From an uncultured Lachnospiraceae bacterium (lineage in GTDB: Bacteria > Bacillota > Clostridia > Lachnospirales > Lachnospiraceae): a stretch of 26,535 nt of DNA. Below, piece after piece: positions 14,902 to 23,554 of this stretch (its first letter is position 1; the number at the start of each line of letters is the position of its first letter). The stretch spans positions 1-26,535 of the forward strand of contig CAJTUZ010000033.1 of the NCBI GenBank assembly GCA_910579735.1, written 5' to 3'. The position numbers and the translations under genes were made by a program. The notes below the pieces were generated by a model. The model ran no database searches and had not been told where the DNA came from. It saw nothing but the letters and a program-made list of their open reading frames with translations.

Positions 14902-17118
14902 TTAAAACCAGCCTCCATCCACAAGTTCTTTCATCATATTATCGAGCATATCCATTTCCATATCCTGTTCTTTTCCCGCATATTTCTCTTTTGCCTGCTC
15001 ATAGTATGCACGCATCTTCTGATAATCTCTGTCCTTATTTTCTTTCATCTGCTGTCTGTCCGCCTCCAGATAGGCAAGTCTTTTGTATACTTCGTACCGT
15101 TCCGGATAGTCCTGCGTCATCTGTAAAAGAAGCGTCTCCGCCTCATCGAAGCGTTTCATATTTTCATACAGAATGACCATATTCTGTTGGATTTGGAATG
15201 TTACGTAACCGCTGTCATAAATGCTCTGAAACAATGCAAGCGATTTCTCATAATATTGCTGCGCCGTTGTTTCGTCCGACTGCGCCTTTCGGGCATAGGC
15301 TTCCGCCAGATACTGTGTCATGACCAGAGCGCCGTTTCCCTCAAACTGGCTTCTATACTGTTCTAACAGCGCAATCTCTTCATCCACCGCATCATATCCT
15401 ATCGTTCTATAGACATCGACACAAAGCAGAATGGCTCTTTTTTTCATCTGTATATCCGAAGTCGTGGCGATCGTCTGCTTAAAATATTCTGCAGCGCTCT
15501 CATATTCACCCTTTACGTGTGCGATCTCTCCCTGTGCCATATAGATAGAATCCTGCGCAATGCCAAGCCGGATTCCTCTCTCCAACTGTCCTTTTGCTTC
15601 GTCCACCTGTCCTAATCTGGCCAGCGTAATTGCATGATCTCTGAAATAGAGTCCGTTGCTTTCATTATAAGTAAAGGCATTCCGCAGGAGATTCTCTGCG
15701 TTCGGATAGTCTCCCGTCTCAAAATAGGCGTTTCCTACAATGAAATAAATATTGCCGAACAACTCCTTATCCGCCTCTGTTTCCAGCAAAAAAGGCGTGG
15801 TATTGATATAGGACTCCCCCAGATCGATACAATCTTCGTATGCCTCGTTTAAATACAACAGATAGACTTCTTCCTCGTATGCGTCGATCCGCATGGAAAA
15901 AATCTCTTTCGCTTCTTCTAACAGTTCTGCCGCCTGCTCAAAATCAGAATCAAGCATCTCTTCCTGCGCCCGATGCACCAGATTATAATAAGCGCTGCTC
16001 TTTTCTCTGCGTACCTGATACATCCCGGTAAAAATTGTCAGGATCCCGAGCGCCAGACAGGCAAGCGCACCACCCTGTATAGTGAGCTGTTTCCGGCGCA
16101 TCGCCACATATCGGTGATCCAGTTTATGACAGTTTCGAATCGCCTTTAAAAATTCCCCGCCGTTCTGATAACGCCTGTCTGGTAAAAGATCTGTCATTTT
16201 CTCTAATATCAACGCAAATCCTTCACTGACAGGCACATTTAATTCATGAACCATAATCCTTTTTTCAAAATCCATCGGCGGCTCCGCACCTGTCAACAGA
16301 AAATACAGTGTAACGCCGAGGCTGTAAATATCCGACCTGGCATCGATTCCTTTCCCGAAGAGTTTCGTATACCCGGGAAGATCGCAGACAGCGCGGAATT
16401 CCATTTCCTCATCCGGCTGCTGTTGCAGCAGTTCCGTTTCATCGTCGTCTGAACACTGCTGCAGCAGTTCCGTTTTGTCGTCACCAGAGGTCTGTCGTAT
16501 CAACTCCGTTTTGTCGTCTTCGGCAAGTCTCTGCATGGTATAGTTGTGTGTCACCTTTGCATACAATGCCGGATCACGATACTGTTCAGGCGGTGAAAAG
16601 CCTGCGCTGATACCGACGGCGGATTCCATCCCGCCGCCCATGGCCAGGGAAATATTAAAATCGATCAGGCAGATATTTCCCTCCTTCGTCAGCATGATAT
16701 TCGCCGGTTTGATATCACTGTGGATAATTGGAGGCGTCTGTGCATGCAGATACGCCAATGCCTCTCCTAACTGCTCCGCCCATTTTCGTACCTGTTTCTG
16801 GGAATACTTCCCATGCCTCTTCACCGCTTCGTCCAGATTCTCTCCATGTATAAAGTCCATCACCGTATAAACGCCATCCTCAGTCTCTATAAAATCATAG
16901 ACTCTCGGCAGGTACGGATGTTTCAATTTTTTTAGAATATCCGCTTCCTGCCTGGACCGGATCTTTCCGCGGACTTCGTCTTTGATCTTTTTGACTACCA
17001 CATCGGTCTGCAGTCTGAGATGCCTCGCTTTATAGATAATCCCGCCGCCTCCGGCTCCGATCTCGTCAATAATCTCATAAGCATTTTCCAGAATGGTTCC
17101 TTTTGTTAACGATGACAT
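14902..17118 (-). CDS. Eukaryote-like Ser/Thr protein kinase with extracytoplasmic TPR domain
   Basis: 738 aa. Kinase domain about 10-330: glycine loop GAGGGGIIY, Lys in VVKKIK near 44, HSDIKPAN (catalytic Asp135), DFN at 153-155 where DFG is usual, PPEQY, and DARSDIYSLG. About 75 extra residues between PPEQY and DARSD include three 12-aa DDKTELLQQ-type repeats. A transmembrane helix lies at about 347-367 and TPR repeats run from about 375 to 725. By analogy with PknB-type kinases the catalytic part is cytoplasmic and the TPR part outside. HSD replaces HRD, so it is a non-RD kinase. Genes for a PP2C phosphatase and an FHA protein lie just upstream in the same direction, forming a complete phospho-signalling set next to the T7SS genes. 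Confidence 0.92.
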   Translation of the reverse strand: MSSLTKGTILENAYEIIDEIGAGGGGIIYKARHLRLQTDVVVKKIKDEVRGKIRSRQEADILKKLKHPYLPRVYDFIETEDGVYTVMDFIHGENLDEAVKRHGKYSQKQVRKWAEQLGEALAYLHAQTPPIIHSDIKPANIMLTKEGNICLIDFNISLAMGGGMESAVGISAGFSPPEQYRDPALYAKVTHNYTMQRLAEDDKTELIRQTSGDDKTELLQQCSDDDETELLQQQPDEEMEFRAVCDLPGYTKLFGKGIDARSDIYSLGVTLYFLLTGAEPPMDFEKRIMVHELNVPVSEGFALILEKMTDLLPDRRYQNGGEFLKAIRNCHKLDHRYVAMRRKQLTIQGGALACLALGILTIFTGMYQVRREKSSAYYNLVHRAQEEMLDSDFEQAAELLEEAKEIFSMRIDAYEEEVYLLYLNEAYEDCIDLGESYINTTPFLLETEADKELFGNIYFIVGNAYFETGDYPNAENLLRNAFTYNESNGLYFRDHAITLARLGQVDEAKGQLERGIRLGIAQDSIYMAQGEIAHVKGEYESAAEYFKQTIATTSDIQMKKRAILLCVDVYRTIGYDAVDEEIALLEQYRSQFEGNGALVMTQYLAEAYARKAQSDETTAQQYYEKSLALFQSIYDSGYVTFQIQQNMVILYENMKRFDEAETLLLQMTQDYPERYEVYKRLAYLEADRQQMKENKDRDYQKMRAYYEQAKEKYAGKEQDMEMDMLDNMMKELVDGGWF
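16411..16518. repeat. Three 36-bp repeats encoding DDKTEL units in the kinase
   Basis: Residues 201-236 of the kinase are three 12-residue units beginning DDKTELIRQ, DDKTELLQQ and DDETELLQQ, with Thr204, Thr216 and Thr228 exactly 12 residues apart. They sit between the APE-like motif and helix F. Confidence 0.85.
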
Positions 17119-17159
17119 TCTTTATCCTCTCACTCCCGTTTTCAAACTTACGGCTTTTA

Positions 17160-19223
17160 TCACCATTTCATACTCCACCAGTCATTATCTTCCACTGCCT
17201 TATAATAACGCTGCGCCGGAATGATAACGCCGTTTCTGATTTCAAATACTTCCCATATAACGCCTTCTTTGTTGGTCGGAACATTAAATTCCGCCACCAG
17301 ACCGTCATGCGTATATACGTGCACGCTGGCATTGGAAAAAGACATCGCATAGGAGTCATAATATTCCTGTGAGCAGTTCGTATAATCCGCCACATAATAT
17401 TTATACAGTCCGTTCCTTTCCAGATTCGCAACGGTCACGGTCTCCGGTCCGTACCCGCTCGTAATATCGACGTCCAGGCTGTTTCCTTTCCCATCTTCCC
17501 GATGATAATAACAGATATGTTCCTCAGCGGTACAATAGGGCGTAAACAAATGGGAATCCAGGTCGTTCGGGTAATCGTTCCATGTCAAAACGATACGCAT
17601 TTCACCCTCCGCCAGTTTGGGCGATAAGTGAAACTGTACGGTATTGTTACTCGTGCGGACGGTCAGCGTAAAGTAAGACTGATCATACCCGGCCTTGGAA
17701 ATCTCCACCGTATACATTCCGGTCGGCAGATATTCATAAATATAACCATAGGAATCCGTCACGCCGGAAGCCACCACTTCGCCGTAGAAGTTATCGACTC
17801 CCCGTCTGATCGCATAATCGGCCCCTGCTACAACAGCCATTCCATCTCCGTATTCATTATAGTTAAGCGCGTCGTCGATCTGGACCGATATATCGCTTCC
17901 CGCTGTCGGTATCATGTAAACGGATGGCTGATATCCGCCCAAGGTCTGGTTATTCATCCTGATACTGTACATCTCGACATCATCGCAGTTCGCTTCTTTG
18001 AAAGCCAGTCTGTATTCGTTCACATCAGTCGGAACATAGATAGAATATAACCCCTGTTCATCCGTCTGTGTTTCATAGAGACATTCCGGATTGCCCTCCT
18101 CATACAAGGCTACATATACGCCCGATATCACATCCGAATCTTCGCCATATACATAACCCTGAATCATCGCGACGCCATCCGTATTCAAAACCGTATTGTA
18201 TGTATTGTAGGCCATATTGAGCATTTCCCGTTCCTTACGATCATATGTCTCCTGTTCCTCCTGTGAAAAATCTTTCATATGTTTTACACTGCCTGCATTG
18301 GTTCCAACCGCGGCGGAATTCTCACCCAACACATAATTAGTCTGCACGCCGTTTAAAACAACGCGCCATTTCGTCATAATATCAGCATTAAAATAGTAGC
18401 GGTTTCCATCCCGGTTCGGCGTCGCATAAGAAGGAAAATAATTGGTATCCGCATAAACGTATATAAAATTCACTTTTCCTTCAGCCGTATAGTAATATTC
18501 CGTTATGTTCAGCCATTCTCCCACGTACTCGATGCTGACGATCTTATGCACCTTATTCGTTCCGGGATCGGTATAGATATCATATTCCATCTGATTTCCC
18601 GAATCGGCGTTCAACAGTTCTTTTCTGGAAATAAGATAGGTATTGATCAACCCATCCGCCATACTCTCTTTGTCTATATCTTCCAGTGTATAAAATAGCG
18701 TCTGATCCCATGCGGCATTGATATCGCGCTGTGCAGGTTCGTAATTAGGCGCGTCCACATCAATGGAAGGAATTGCATTCCTGCTCGCATTGAGTTTCTG
18801 CACCCTTTCCATGATCGTCTCTTCTCCTACTTCTTCAGGCTGCTCCTCCTGTTTTGACCCGCCGGTTCCCCCGACTTCCGTCTGCGTTTCTTCCTCCGAA
18901 GCGTCTGCCGACTCTTCATTCGTCCCAGCGTCGTCTGTCTCTTCATTTTCGGTTTCTTCCCGGTCCTCATTACTCTGCACTACCGTCGTATCGGCTTTTT
19001 TTGACAGAAAGCGAAAACCGGCAAAACCGATTCCGCCAAGCAGCAGACAAACCGCAATGATACAGCCTGCTATCAATAATCCTCCGGTATTCGTTTTCTT
19101 CGCGTCTTCCGCTTCCGTTCCCTGCGAAACGGCGGACGCCGGCATCATTTTCACCTGATTTCCACAATAAGTGCAAAACTGCACATGATCGGGAATCTCT
19201 TTTCCACATTTTACGCAAAACAT
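17160..19223 (-). CDS. Zinc-ribbon membrane protein with carboxypeptidase-regulatory-like and YfaP-like domains
   Basis: 687 aa. An N-terminal zinc ribbon, CVKCG and CTYCG (Cys3, 6, 17, 20), precedes a transmembrane helix at about 47-72. A very acidic Glu/Asp/Thr linker follows at about 80-145. The large outer part begins with an unrecognised domain (about 150-360). Next are two carboxypeptidase-regulatory-like beta sandwiches, IQGYVYGEDSD and PTGMYTVEISKAGY. The C-terminus has LTWNDYPNDLDSHL, the signature of YfaP/DUF2135-type domains. The zinc ribbon should be cytoplasmic and the rest extracytoplasmic. It lies 41 bp upstream of the kinase start and 42 bp after the phosphatase, so it probably belongs to the same signalling or secretion apparatus. 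The function is unknown. Confidence 0.82.
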   Translation of the reverse strand: MFCVKCGKEIPDHVQFCTYCGNQVKMMPASAVSQGTEAEDAKKTNTGGLLIAGCIIAVCLLLGGIGFAGFRFLSKKADTTVVQSNEDREETENEETDDAGTNEESADASEEETQTEVGGTGGSKQEEQPEEVGEETIMERVQKLNASRNAIPSIDVDAPNYEPAQRDINAAWDQTLFYTLEDIDKESMADGLINTYLISRKELLNADSGNQMEYDIYTDPGTNKVHKIVSIEYVGEWLNITEYYYTAEGKVNFIYVYADTNYFPSYATPNRDGNRYYFNADIMTKWRVVLNGVQTNYVLGENSAAVGTNAGSVKHMKDFSQEEQETYDRKEREMLNMAYNTYNTVLNTDGVAMIQGYVYGEDSDVISGVYVALYEEGNPECLYETQTDEQGLYSIYVPTDVNEYRLAFKEANCDDVEMYSIRMNNQTLGGYQPSVYMIPTAGSDISVQIDDALNYNEYGDGMAVVAGADYAIRRGVDNFYGEVVASGVTDSYGYIYEYLPTGMYTVEISKAGYDQSYFTLTVRTSNNTVQFHLSPKLAEGEMRIVLTWNDYPNDLDSHLFTPYCTAEEHICYYHREDGKGNSLDVDITSGYGPETVTVANLERNGLYKYYVADYTNCSQEYYDSYAMSFSNASVHVYTHDGLVAEFNVPTNKEGVIWEVFEIRNGVIIPAQRYYKAVEDNDWWSMKW

Positions 19224-19265
19224 AATATTCTCTCTATACTTTCTTATATTTCATATTTCTGTTTT

Positions 19266-20027
19266 TTACTCTTTTTGGCATTTCACGATGATCACTGTAA
19301 TATTATCATCCGCCCCGTTCTTATATACTTTCTCTATCAGCTTATCCACAGCCGGTTCAGGACTCATCCAGTCTGTCTGCACACATGCCCTAAGCAGCCT
19401 GTCTGAACAAAATTTATATAATCCGTCCGTACACAACAGGAAGACCGCATCCGGTAATATGATATCCGTTATCACCCGGCAGCGGATCTCTTTCCTGATG
19501 CCAACGGCATTCACCAGCTTCCCCATGTTGGGGTGATTTTTCATCTTTCGCTCCGCACGGCTTAAACAGGACTGATTTTCCCATACTTCGTCGGTCGTAA
19601 GCTGTTCCCATTTCTCTTTGCGCCATAAAAAATTTCCATGACTGCCTCCCAGATAACATCTGCTGTCGCCTGCATAAACGACGGCGTATCTGTTCTGATA
19701 AATAAACAGCACTACAACTGTAGTGCCACATATTCCGTTCCGATTATAATTTTTATAGATTTTTTCATTTGCATACTCTATCGTCTGCTCGATCGCGGCG
19801 ATCATTTTGCGAAATTCATACTCGTACATGTCCGGGGAAAAATCTTTCCACCAGTCCGCTAACTGCGCCACGACCAGCCGGCTCGCTTTCTCCCCGTCTG
19901 TATGTCCGCCCATGCCATCCGCTGCAACAAACAACCCGGCGTCTTCTTTCTGATACATCCCAAGCATGTCCTGATTGATCTCTCTTTTTTGGCCGATATC
20001 GCTTTTCCCGCAAAATTCCAGTTTCAT
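19266..20027 (-). CDS. PP2C family Ser/Thr protein phosphatase
   Basis: About 253 aa, normal for a bacterial PP2C. All metal-binding motifs are present: SDIGQKREINQD near the start, AADGMGGHTDG, YAGDSRCYL, LCTDGLY and ADDNITVI at the end. It should reverse the modification made by the kinase encoded two genes downstream. The frame has ATGs at 20039 and 20027. The upper one has AAAGG only 1 nt before it, too close; the lower gives the usual PP2C start MKLEFCGKSD. The gene begins just after the vWA-FHA gene and the start lies within a leader element shared with the solute-binding protein gene. Confidence 0.93.
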   Translation of the reverse strand: MKLEFCGKSDIGQKREINQDMLGMYQKEDAGLFVAADGMGGHTDGEKASRLVVAQLADWWKDFSPDMYEYEFRKMIAAIEQTIEYANEKIYKNYNRNGICGTTVVVLFIYQNRYAVVYAGDSRCYLGGSHGNFLWRKEKWEQLTTDEVWENQSCLSRAERKMKNHPNMGKLVNAVGIRKEIRCRVITDIILPDAVFLLCTDGLYKFCSDRLLRACVQTDWMSPEPAVDKLIEKVYKNGADDNITVIIVKCQKE

Positions 20028-20053
20028 ATCAATAACCATGCCTTTCTCACAGC

Positions 20054-21595
20054 CTATCGTACCTCAAAACGCATTTTCAAACGACCGAACGTTAATGCAT
20101 TTCCGGTAAAAATCTCCGTTTCCGTCAGGATCTTACTGTCATTGACATAGGTACCGTTTGAGGACTGTAAGTCCTTGATATAAAATCTGCCGTCCCTTAC
20201 GATGATCTCACAATGTTTGCCGGATACGGATTTCTCGTAATCCAGCGCGATATCACACGATTCTTTTTTCCTGCCGACAACAATGGAGTTATGTAACGGC
20301 ACCTGGAACGATTTTACCGGAGAATTGATATCCGTCAGCACCACCTGATACGTAACGTTCTGATTCCATATCATGACCGTGCTTCCATCATCATTATTCC
20401 TGTTTTGGAAAGAACCGATGATCTCCGTCCTGCCTTCCGAATCTTTGTTGTTATTTTGCAGTTCCCGCAATAAATTGTCGTCTATTGCCTCAAACTCCGG
20501 CTCCACACTGCGTCTCTTTTTCATAAGCAGCAGGATGCCTGTGATAACGGCCGCGATCAAGACTATCACAATAATACCCGCTATGATAAAAAGCGCAGGG
20601 ATGGATTCGGGTTCTTCCACAGGCACGGTCTCCGGCTCCGGCATCGGTTCTTCTATGACAGGTTCTTCCACAATAACGGGTTCTTCCTCCGGTTCCTTCA
20701 CGGACAGCTGCTGCGGCATCAGACTTTCGGTTGTCAGTACGCATCCGTCCGGAAGCGTTATCTTAACGCTTTTTTTGCTTCCATCCATCATTTCTTCCGA
20801 TGGCGTTATCTGCAGACAGACGATTGTACGGTCCTGATTGAGCATACCGGTGATATCCAGAAGATTTTCCGTTTCCTCCATCAAAAAATAGGAAGCGCCG
20901 GTCATGCGGCTGAGCGCAAACATATTTTCCAGTTCCTCATTATTATTGCTGTCGGAACAGCCAATCGCATAAACCGGTATTTTGATCTCTTTTAACAGCG
21001 CATACAGTTCTTCTTTGGTATAACCAAGCGATTTATTGTCCACACCGTCGGAGATTACAATGATCCTGCAATAAATATCTTCCATGTTCTGCATATACTG
21101 CTGCGCCAGAAGATCGTATAAAACATCCGTCAGATAGGTTTCCTGATCCTGATACGTAATACTGTCTATCGCCGTTTTTAACGTTGTATAATCGGCTGTA
21201 TAATCCGTCAGTTTATTAACGCTTTCACTGAACGTGGCAATACTGATTTCTTCATTTGCCAGTCTGTCCGAGATCAGGTTTTGCAGAAATTCCGCTATTT
21301 TATCCCGATCACCGGCCGGTATGGACAGGGAGTTGTCAATCATAACTAACGTCCTCATGGAGACGTCCCTGTCTGCTATGGACTGTACCGTCACGCCCTC
21401 CGCCTCGGTCGTCGCAATCTGGACGCTGATATCCTGCGCTGCCGCATCCGTCCCTTTTACATATACAGACAGATACGTCTCTCCGGTATAAGTTTCCATG
21501 ATAAGCGCCGAACCATCGGCCCGGACCGTATTGCAAAAGATCATACAAAGCAATAAAATGCCCGCAATGCTTTTCGTCATCTTACTCATTTTCAT
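20054..21595 (-). CDS. vWA-TM-FHA protein
   Basis: 513 aa. Signal peptide about 1-26, vWA domain about 80-250 with MIDAS DNSLS (87-91) and ISDG (Asp183), an Glu/Pro-rich linker (300-330), a transmembrane helix at 333-357, and a cytoplasmic FHA domain at about 430-510. FHA phosphothreonine-binding residues are intact: GR441-442, SGKH at 458-461, NGT at 480-482. Two Thr motifs, RTEII (Thr390) and STVMI (Thr406), precede the FHA domain. The protein could link an extracellular vWA adhesive module with phospho-dependent docking inside the cell. FHA proteins commonly accompany T7SS machinery. The start overlaps the DUF4176 gene by 14 bp. Confidence 0.9.
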   Translation of the reverse strand: MKMSKMTKSIAGILLLCMIFCNTVRADGSALIMETYTGETYLSVYVKGTDAAAQDISVQIATTEAEGVTVQSIADRDVSMRTLVMIDNSLSIPAGDRDKIAEFLQNLISDRLANEEISIATFSESVNKLTDYTADYTTLKTAIDSITYQDQETYLTDVLYDLLAQQYMQNMEDIYCRIIVISDGVDNKSLGYTKEELYALLKEIKIPVYAIGCSDSNNNEELENMFALSRMTGASYFLMEETENLLDITGMLNQDRTIVCLQITPSEEMMDGSKKSVKITLPDGCVLTTESLMPQQLSVKEPEEEPVIVEEPVIEEPMPEPETVPVEEPESIPALFIIAGIIVIVLIAAVITGILLLMKKRRSVEPEFEAIDDNLLRELQNNNKDSEGRTEIIGSFQNRNNDDGSTVMIWNQNVTYQVVLTDINSPVKSFQVPLHNSIVVGRKKESCDIALDYEKSVSGKHCEIIVRDGRFYIKDLQSSNGTYVNDSKILTETEIFTGNALTFGRLKMRFEVR

Positions 21596-21896
21596 TTTCC
21601 CGCGTACTTTCTTTATTTTCTGCTTCCATATCTGACAGCGCCTTTTCCAGTTTCATCTGAAATTCATGCTGCTTCAGATTTCGGAATCCCAGTGAAGTGA
21701 TCACATCGATCTGCTCATGATCAAATAATGCGGTAGTATCCGGACTAAGATACCCTTCCGGATATACGCATCCCGCATAATCATAGATTTTACTCGTGTC
21801 GCCGCCCTTATACTTGCAGTAGCCGATGATCATGAGTCTTTTCTTTGCGCCCTTTAATAATACGATCGTCCCGATCGGCAGTACCTTTTCAAACAT
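21582..21896 (-). CDS. DUF4176-type small protein 1
   Basis: 104 aa, no signal or transmembrane segment. It matches the DUF4176 pattern: LPIGTIVLLKGAKKRLMIIGY, a DYAGCVYPEGYL core and FDHEQID. This family commonly lies beside T7SS WXG/LXG genes; its molecular role is unknown to me. AAGAGGTG precedes the ATG. It is 2 bp after a paralogue and overlaps the vWA-FHA gene. The charged C-terminal helix ends in a Glu/Lys/Asn-rich tail. Confidence 0.82.
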   Translation of the reverse strand: MFEKVLPIGTIVLLKGAKKRLMIIGYCKYKGGDTSKIYDYAGCVYPEGYLSPDTTALFDHEQIDVITSLGFRNLKQHEFQMKLEKALSDMEAENKESTRENENE

Positions 21897-21898
21897 AT

Positions 21899-22210
21899 CT
21901 ACACCTCTTCTTTCCCGGCAGCATTTTTAAACTGATTCTTGATCTCGTTTTCTTTCAGATTTAACTGCATGATGAACCGGTGCTGTTCTTCGTCCTCATA
22001 GCCGATAAACTGAATCTCTTCTATCTGCTCCTTATCAAACTGAAAGGTCTGCGTTGTGTCAAGACACCCTCCTGGGAAAAGCACTCCCGTATAGTCCCAC
22101 ACATAATCCGGTCTGCCTGCGGTGATCGGAAAATATCCGGCGATCATCAGACTGTCAATCGAATCTTTCAGCTTCACTACCGAACCTAACGGCAATAAAC
22201 CAATATACAT
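21899..22210 (-). CDS. DUF4176-type small protein 2
   Basis: 103 aa from the ATG at 22210, which has AGGAGGGAAG at ideal distance. The longer frame to 22270 would overlap the effector gene and lacks a site. The pattern LPLGSVVKLKDSIDSLMIAGY, DYTGVLFPGGCL and FDKEQIEEI marks it as a paralogue of the next gene. Tandem placement directly after a candidate effector suggests a chaperone, targeting or immunity-type role, but nothing in the sequence proves this. Confidence 0.82.
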   Translation of the reverse strand: MYIGLLPLGSVVKLKDSIDSLMIAGYFPITAGRPDYVWDYTGVLFPGGCLDTTQTFQFDKEQIEEIQFIGYEDEEQHRFIMQLNLKENEIKNQFKNAAGKEEV

Positions 22211-22226
22211 AGTATCTTCCCTCCTG

Positions 22227-23528
22227 TTATCCGAATAATCCGGTAATGCCTGACCACGCATTGCCGGCAAAATCAGCTACGGCATCTACCGTTCCGCTGA
22301 AATCTATCTCTAATGATACACCAACGCCGATTCCAAGGGAAGCTCCAATGTCAAGCGAAAGCACGCCATCGCTGTACCCGACATCCGCATGCGCCCCGAT
22401 TCCGACTTTCACGCTGCCCTTTGCATTGACAGACGTACCGGCTATGGTCGCTCCCGCAGTCGCGCTGGCTTCTATGAGCACAGCCTCCGCCGAGGCGCTC
22501 GCACTAAGCTGTGGATTAAAGTTTCCGTTTTCATCCACGAATCCTGCGTTGACTGCAGCTTCCGCCCCTACATGACCTACGTTGACTTCGAGGCTGCCAT
22601 GAGCATTATAATATTCGTCTCCGATACTTCCCTGTGCACTGGCCGTAAAAGCGGTTACGCCAACGCCTATCTGTGCACCGACCCCATACGGACCGGCATA
22701 TGCTGATGCCGACGCCTCGGCCTGTCCTGCCGCAATATGGTAGGAACCGGACGCCGCTCCATAAGAACCTTCATTTCCATTTTCCCATAAGGCTCCGGTT
22801 ACACCTGTTCCGACGGAAGCCAGGGTTATTTCCGGACTAAACGGTTTATGTTTATCAAACTCCTTTGCCTCATCAGAATCATCAGGGGCATCCGTCACGT
22901 CATGCCAGCCATCTTTATCCTTATACCCCTTTTTAATATCTCTATTACTCTCTTCATTTATTTCATTCAGTTTATCCGCTGCCTTCTTAAACGGATTACT
23001 GTCCGGCAGATCCGAATCATGAATCAAATCAATCGCTTCGTCTGTTTTTATACCGGAGAAATCATCATCTTCTGCGTGAAAATTAAATAAATCAAGAATC
23101 GGCGAATCCGATTCGTCAATAGTGTGGTTGAGCAGATCTGTGAGCAAATGGTCTTTATCATCATTATTGAGTCCCAAAGTATGTAAGATCCAGGCAGGAA
23201 CTATAAACTGCGGCGCCAGTATGCCTCCGGCAATAGCGGATATCGCGCCCGATGTTGACATTCCCAGCAGACCTTTTTCTGTTTTCGTATATTCTTTGTC
23301 AATTTCGTTCAGACTGCTCCGCATCTTTTTTAAAGAAATACGCTCATCTCCGACATCCGACGCCAGCGCCGAAAGGCTGTTCTTTATCCGGGCCGTCGCC
23401 GCACCAAGATGGAGCACGCTTTTTACTGCCGTAATCTCCATTTCCACGAGCGCCAGCTTCTGTATCAGTGCTTCTTCACTTTCGACAGTCTTTTTCGTTT
23501 GCTGTAGATTGATTGAAAAGTTACTCAT
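22227..23528 (-). CDS. Candidate T7SS effector with helical N-terminus and Gly/Ala-rich beta C-terminus
   Basis: 433 aa. Residues 1-90 are amphipathic helices resembling WXG/LXG secretion domains. A glycine-containing hydrophobic segment follows at about 95-119 (SAIAGGILAPQFIVPAWILH). An acidic linker at about 120-230 leads to a C-terminal half (about 235-420) of alternating Gly, Ala, Ser and Val with recurring VGA, ASASA and GIGVGVS patterns, suggesting amphipathic beta strands. There is no Cys in the whole protein and no Sec signal peptide. It lies between WXG100 and DUF4176 genes, which fits a secreted T7SS substrate. Pore formation or a surface beta structure are possible. I recognise no enzymatic motif. 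AGGGG is 6 nt before the ATG. A long hairpin precedes it. Confidence 0.75.
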   Translation of the reverse strand: MSNFSINLQQTKKTVESEEALIQKLALVEMEITAVKSVLHLGAATARIKNSLSALASDVGDERISLKKMRSSLNEIDKEYTKTEKGLLGMSTSGAISAIAGGILAPQFIVPAWILHTLGLNNDDKDHLLTDLLNHTIDESDSPILDLFNFHAEDDDFSGIKTDEAIDLIHDSDLPDSNPFKKAADKLNEINEESNRDIKKGYKDKDGWHDVTDAPDDSDEAKEFDKHKPFSPEITLASVGTGVTGALWENGNEGSYGAASGSYHIAAGQAEASASAYAGPYGVGAQIGVGVTAFTASAQGSIGDEYYNAHGSLEVNVGHVGAEAAVNAGFVDENGNFNPQLSASASAEAVLIEASATAGATIAGTSVNAKGSVKVGIGAHADVGYSDGVLSLDIGASLGIGVGVSLEIDFSGTVDAVADFAGNAWSGITGLFG

Positions 23529-23554
23529 TTTAATCCCCTATTCTTATTCAGCCT

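Noticed and set aside
20027..20039. Upper ATG at 20039 as PP2C start
   Set aside because: The AAAGG site is only 1 nt away, and the lower ATG gives the normal PP2C N-terminus.
22246..22575. 109-codon + strand frame opposite the effector
   Set aside because: Its Ala/Pro/Ser-rich look follows from the Gly/Ala repeats on the other strand.
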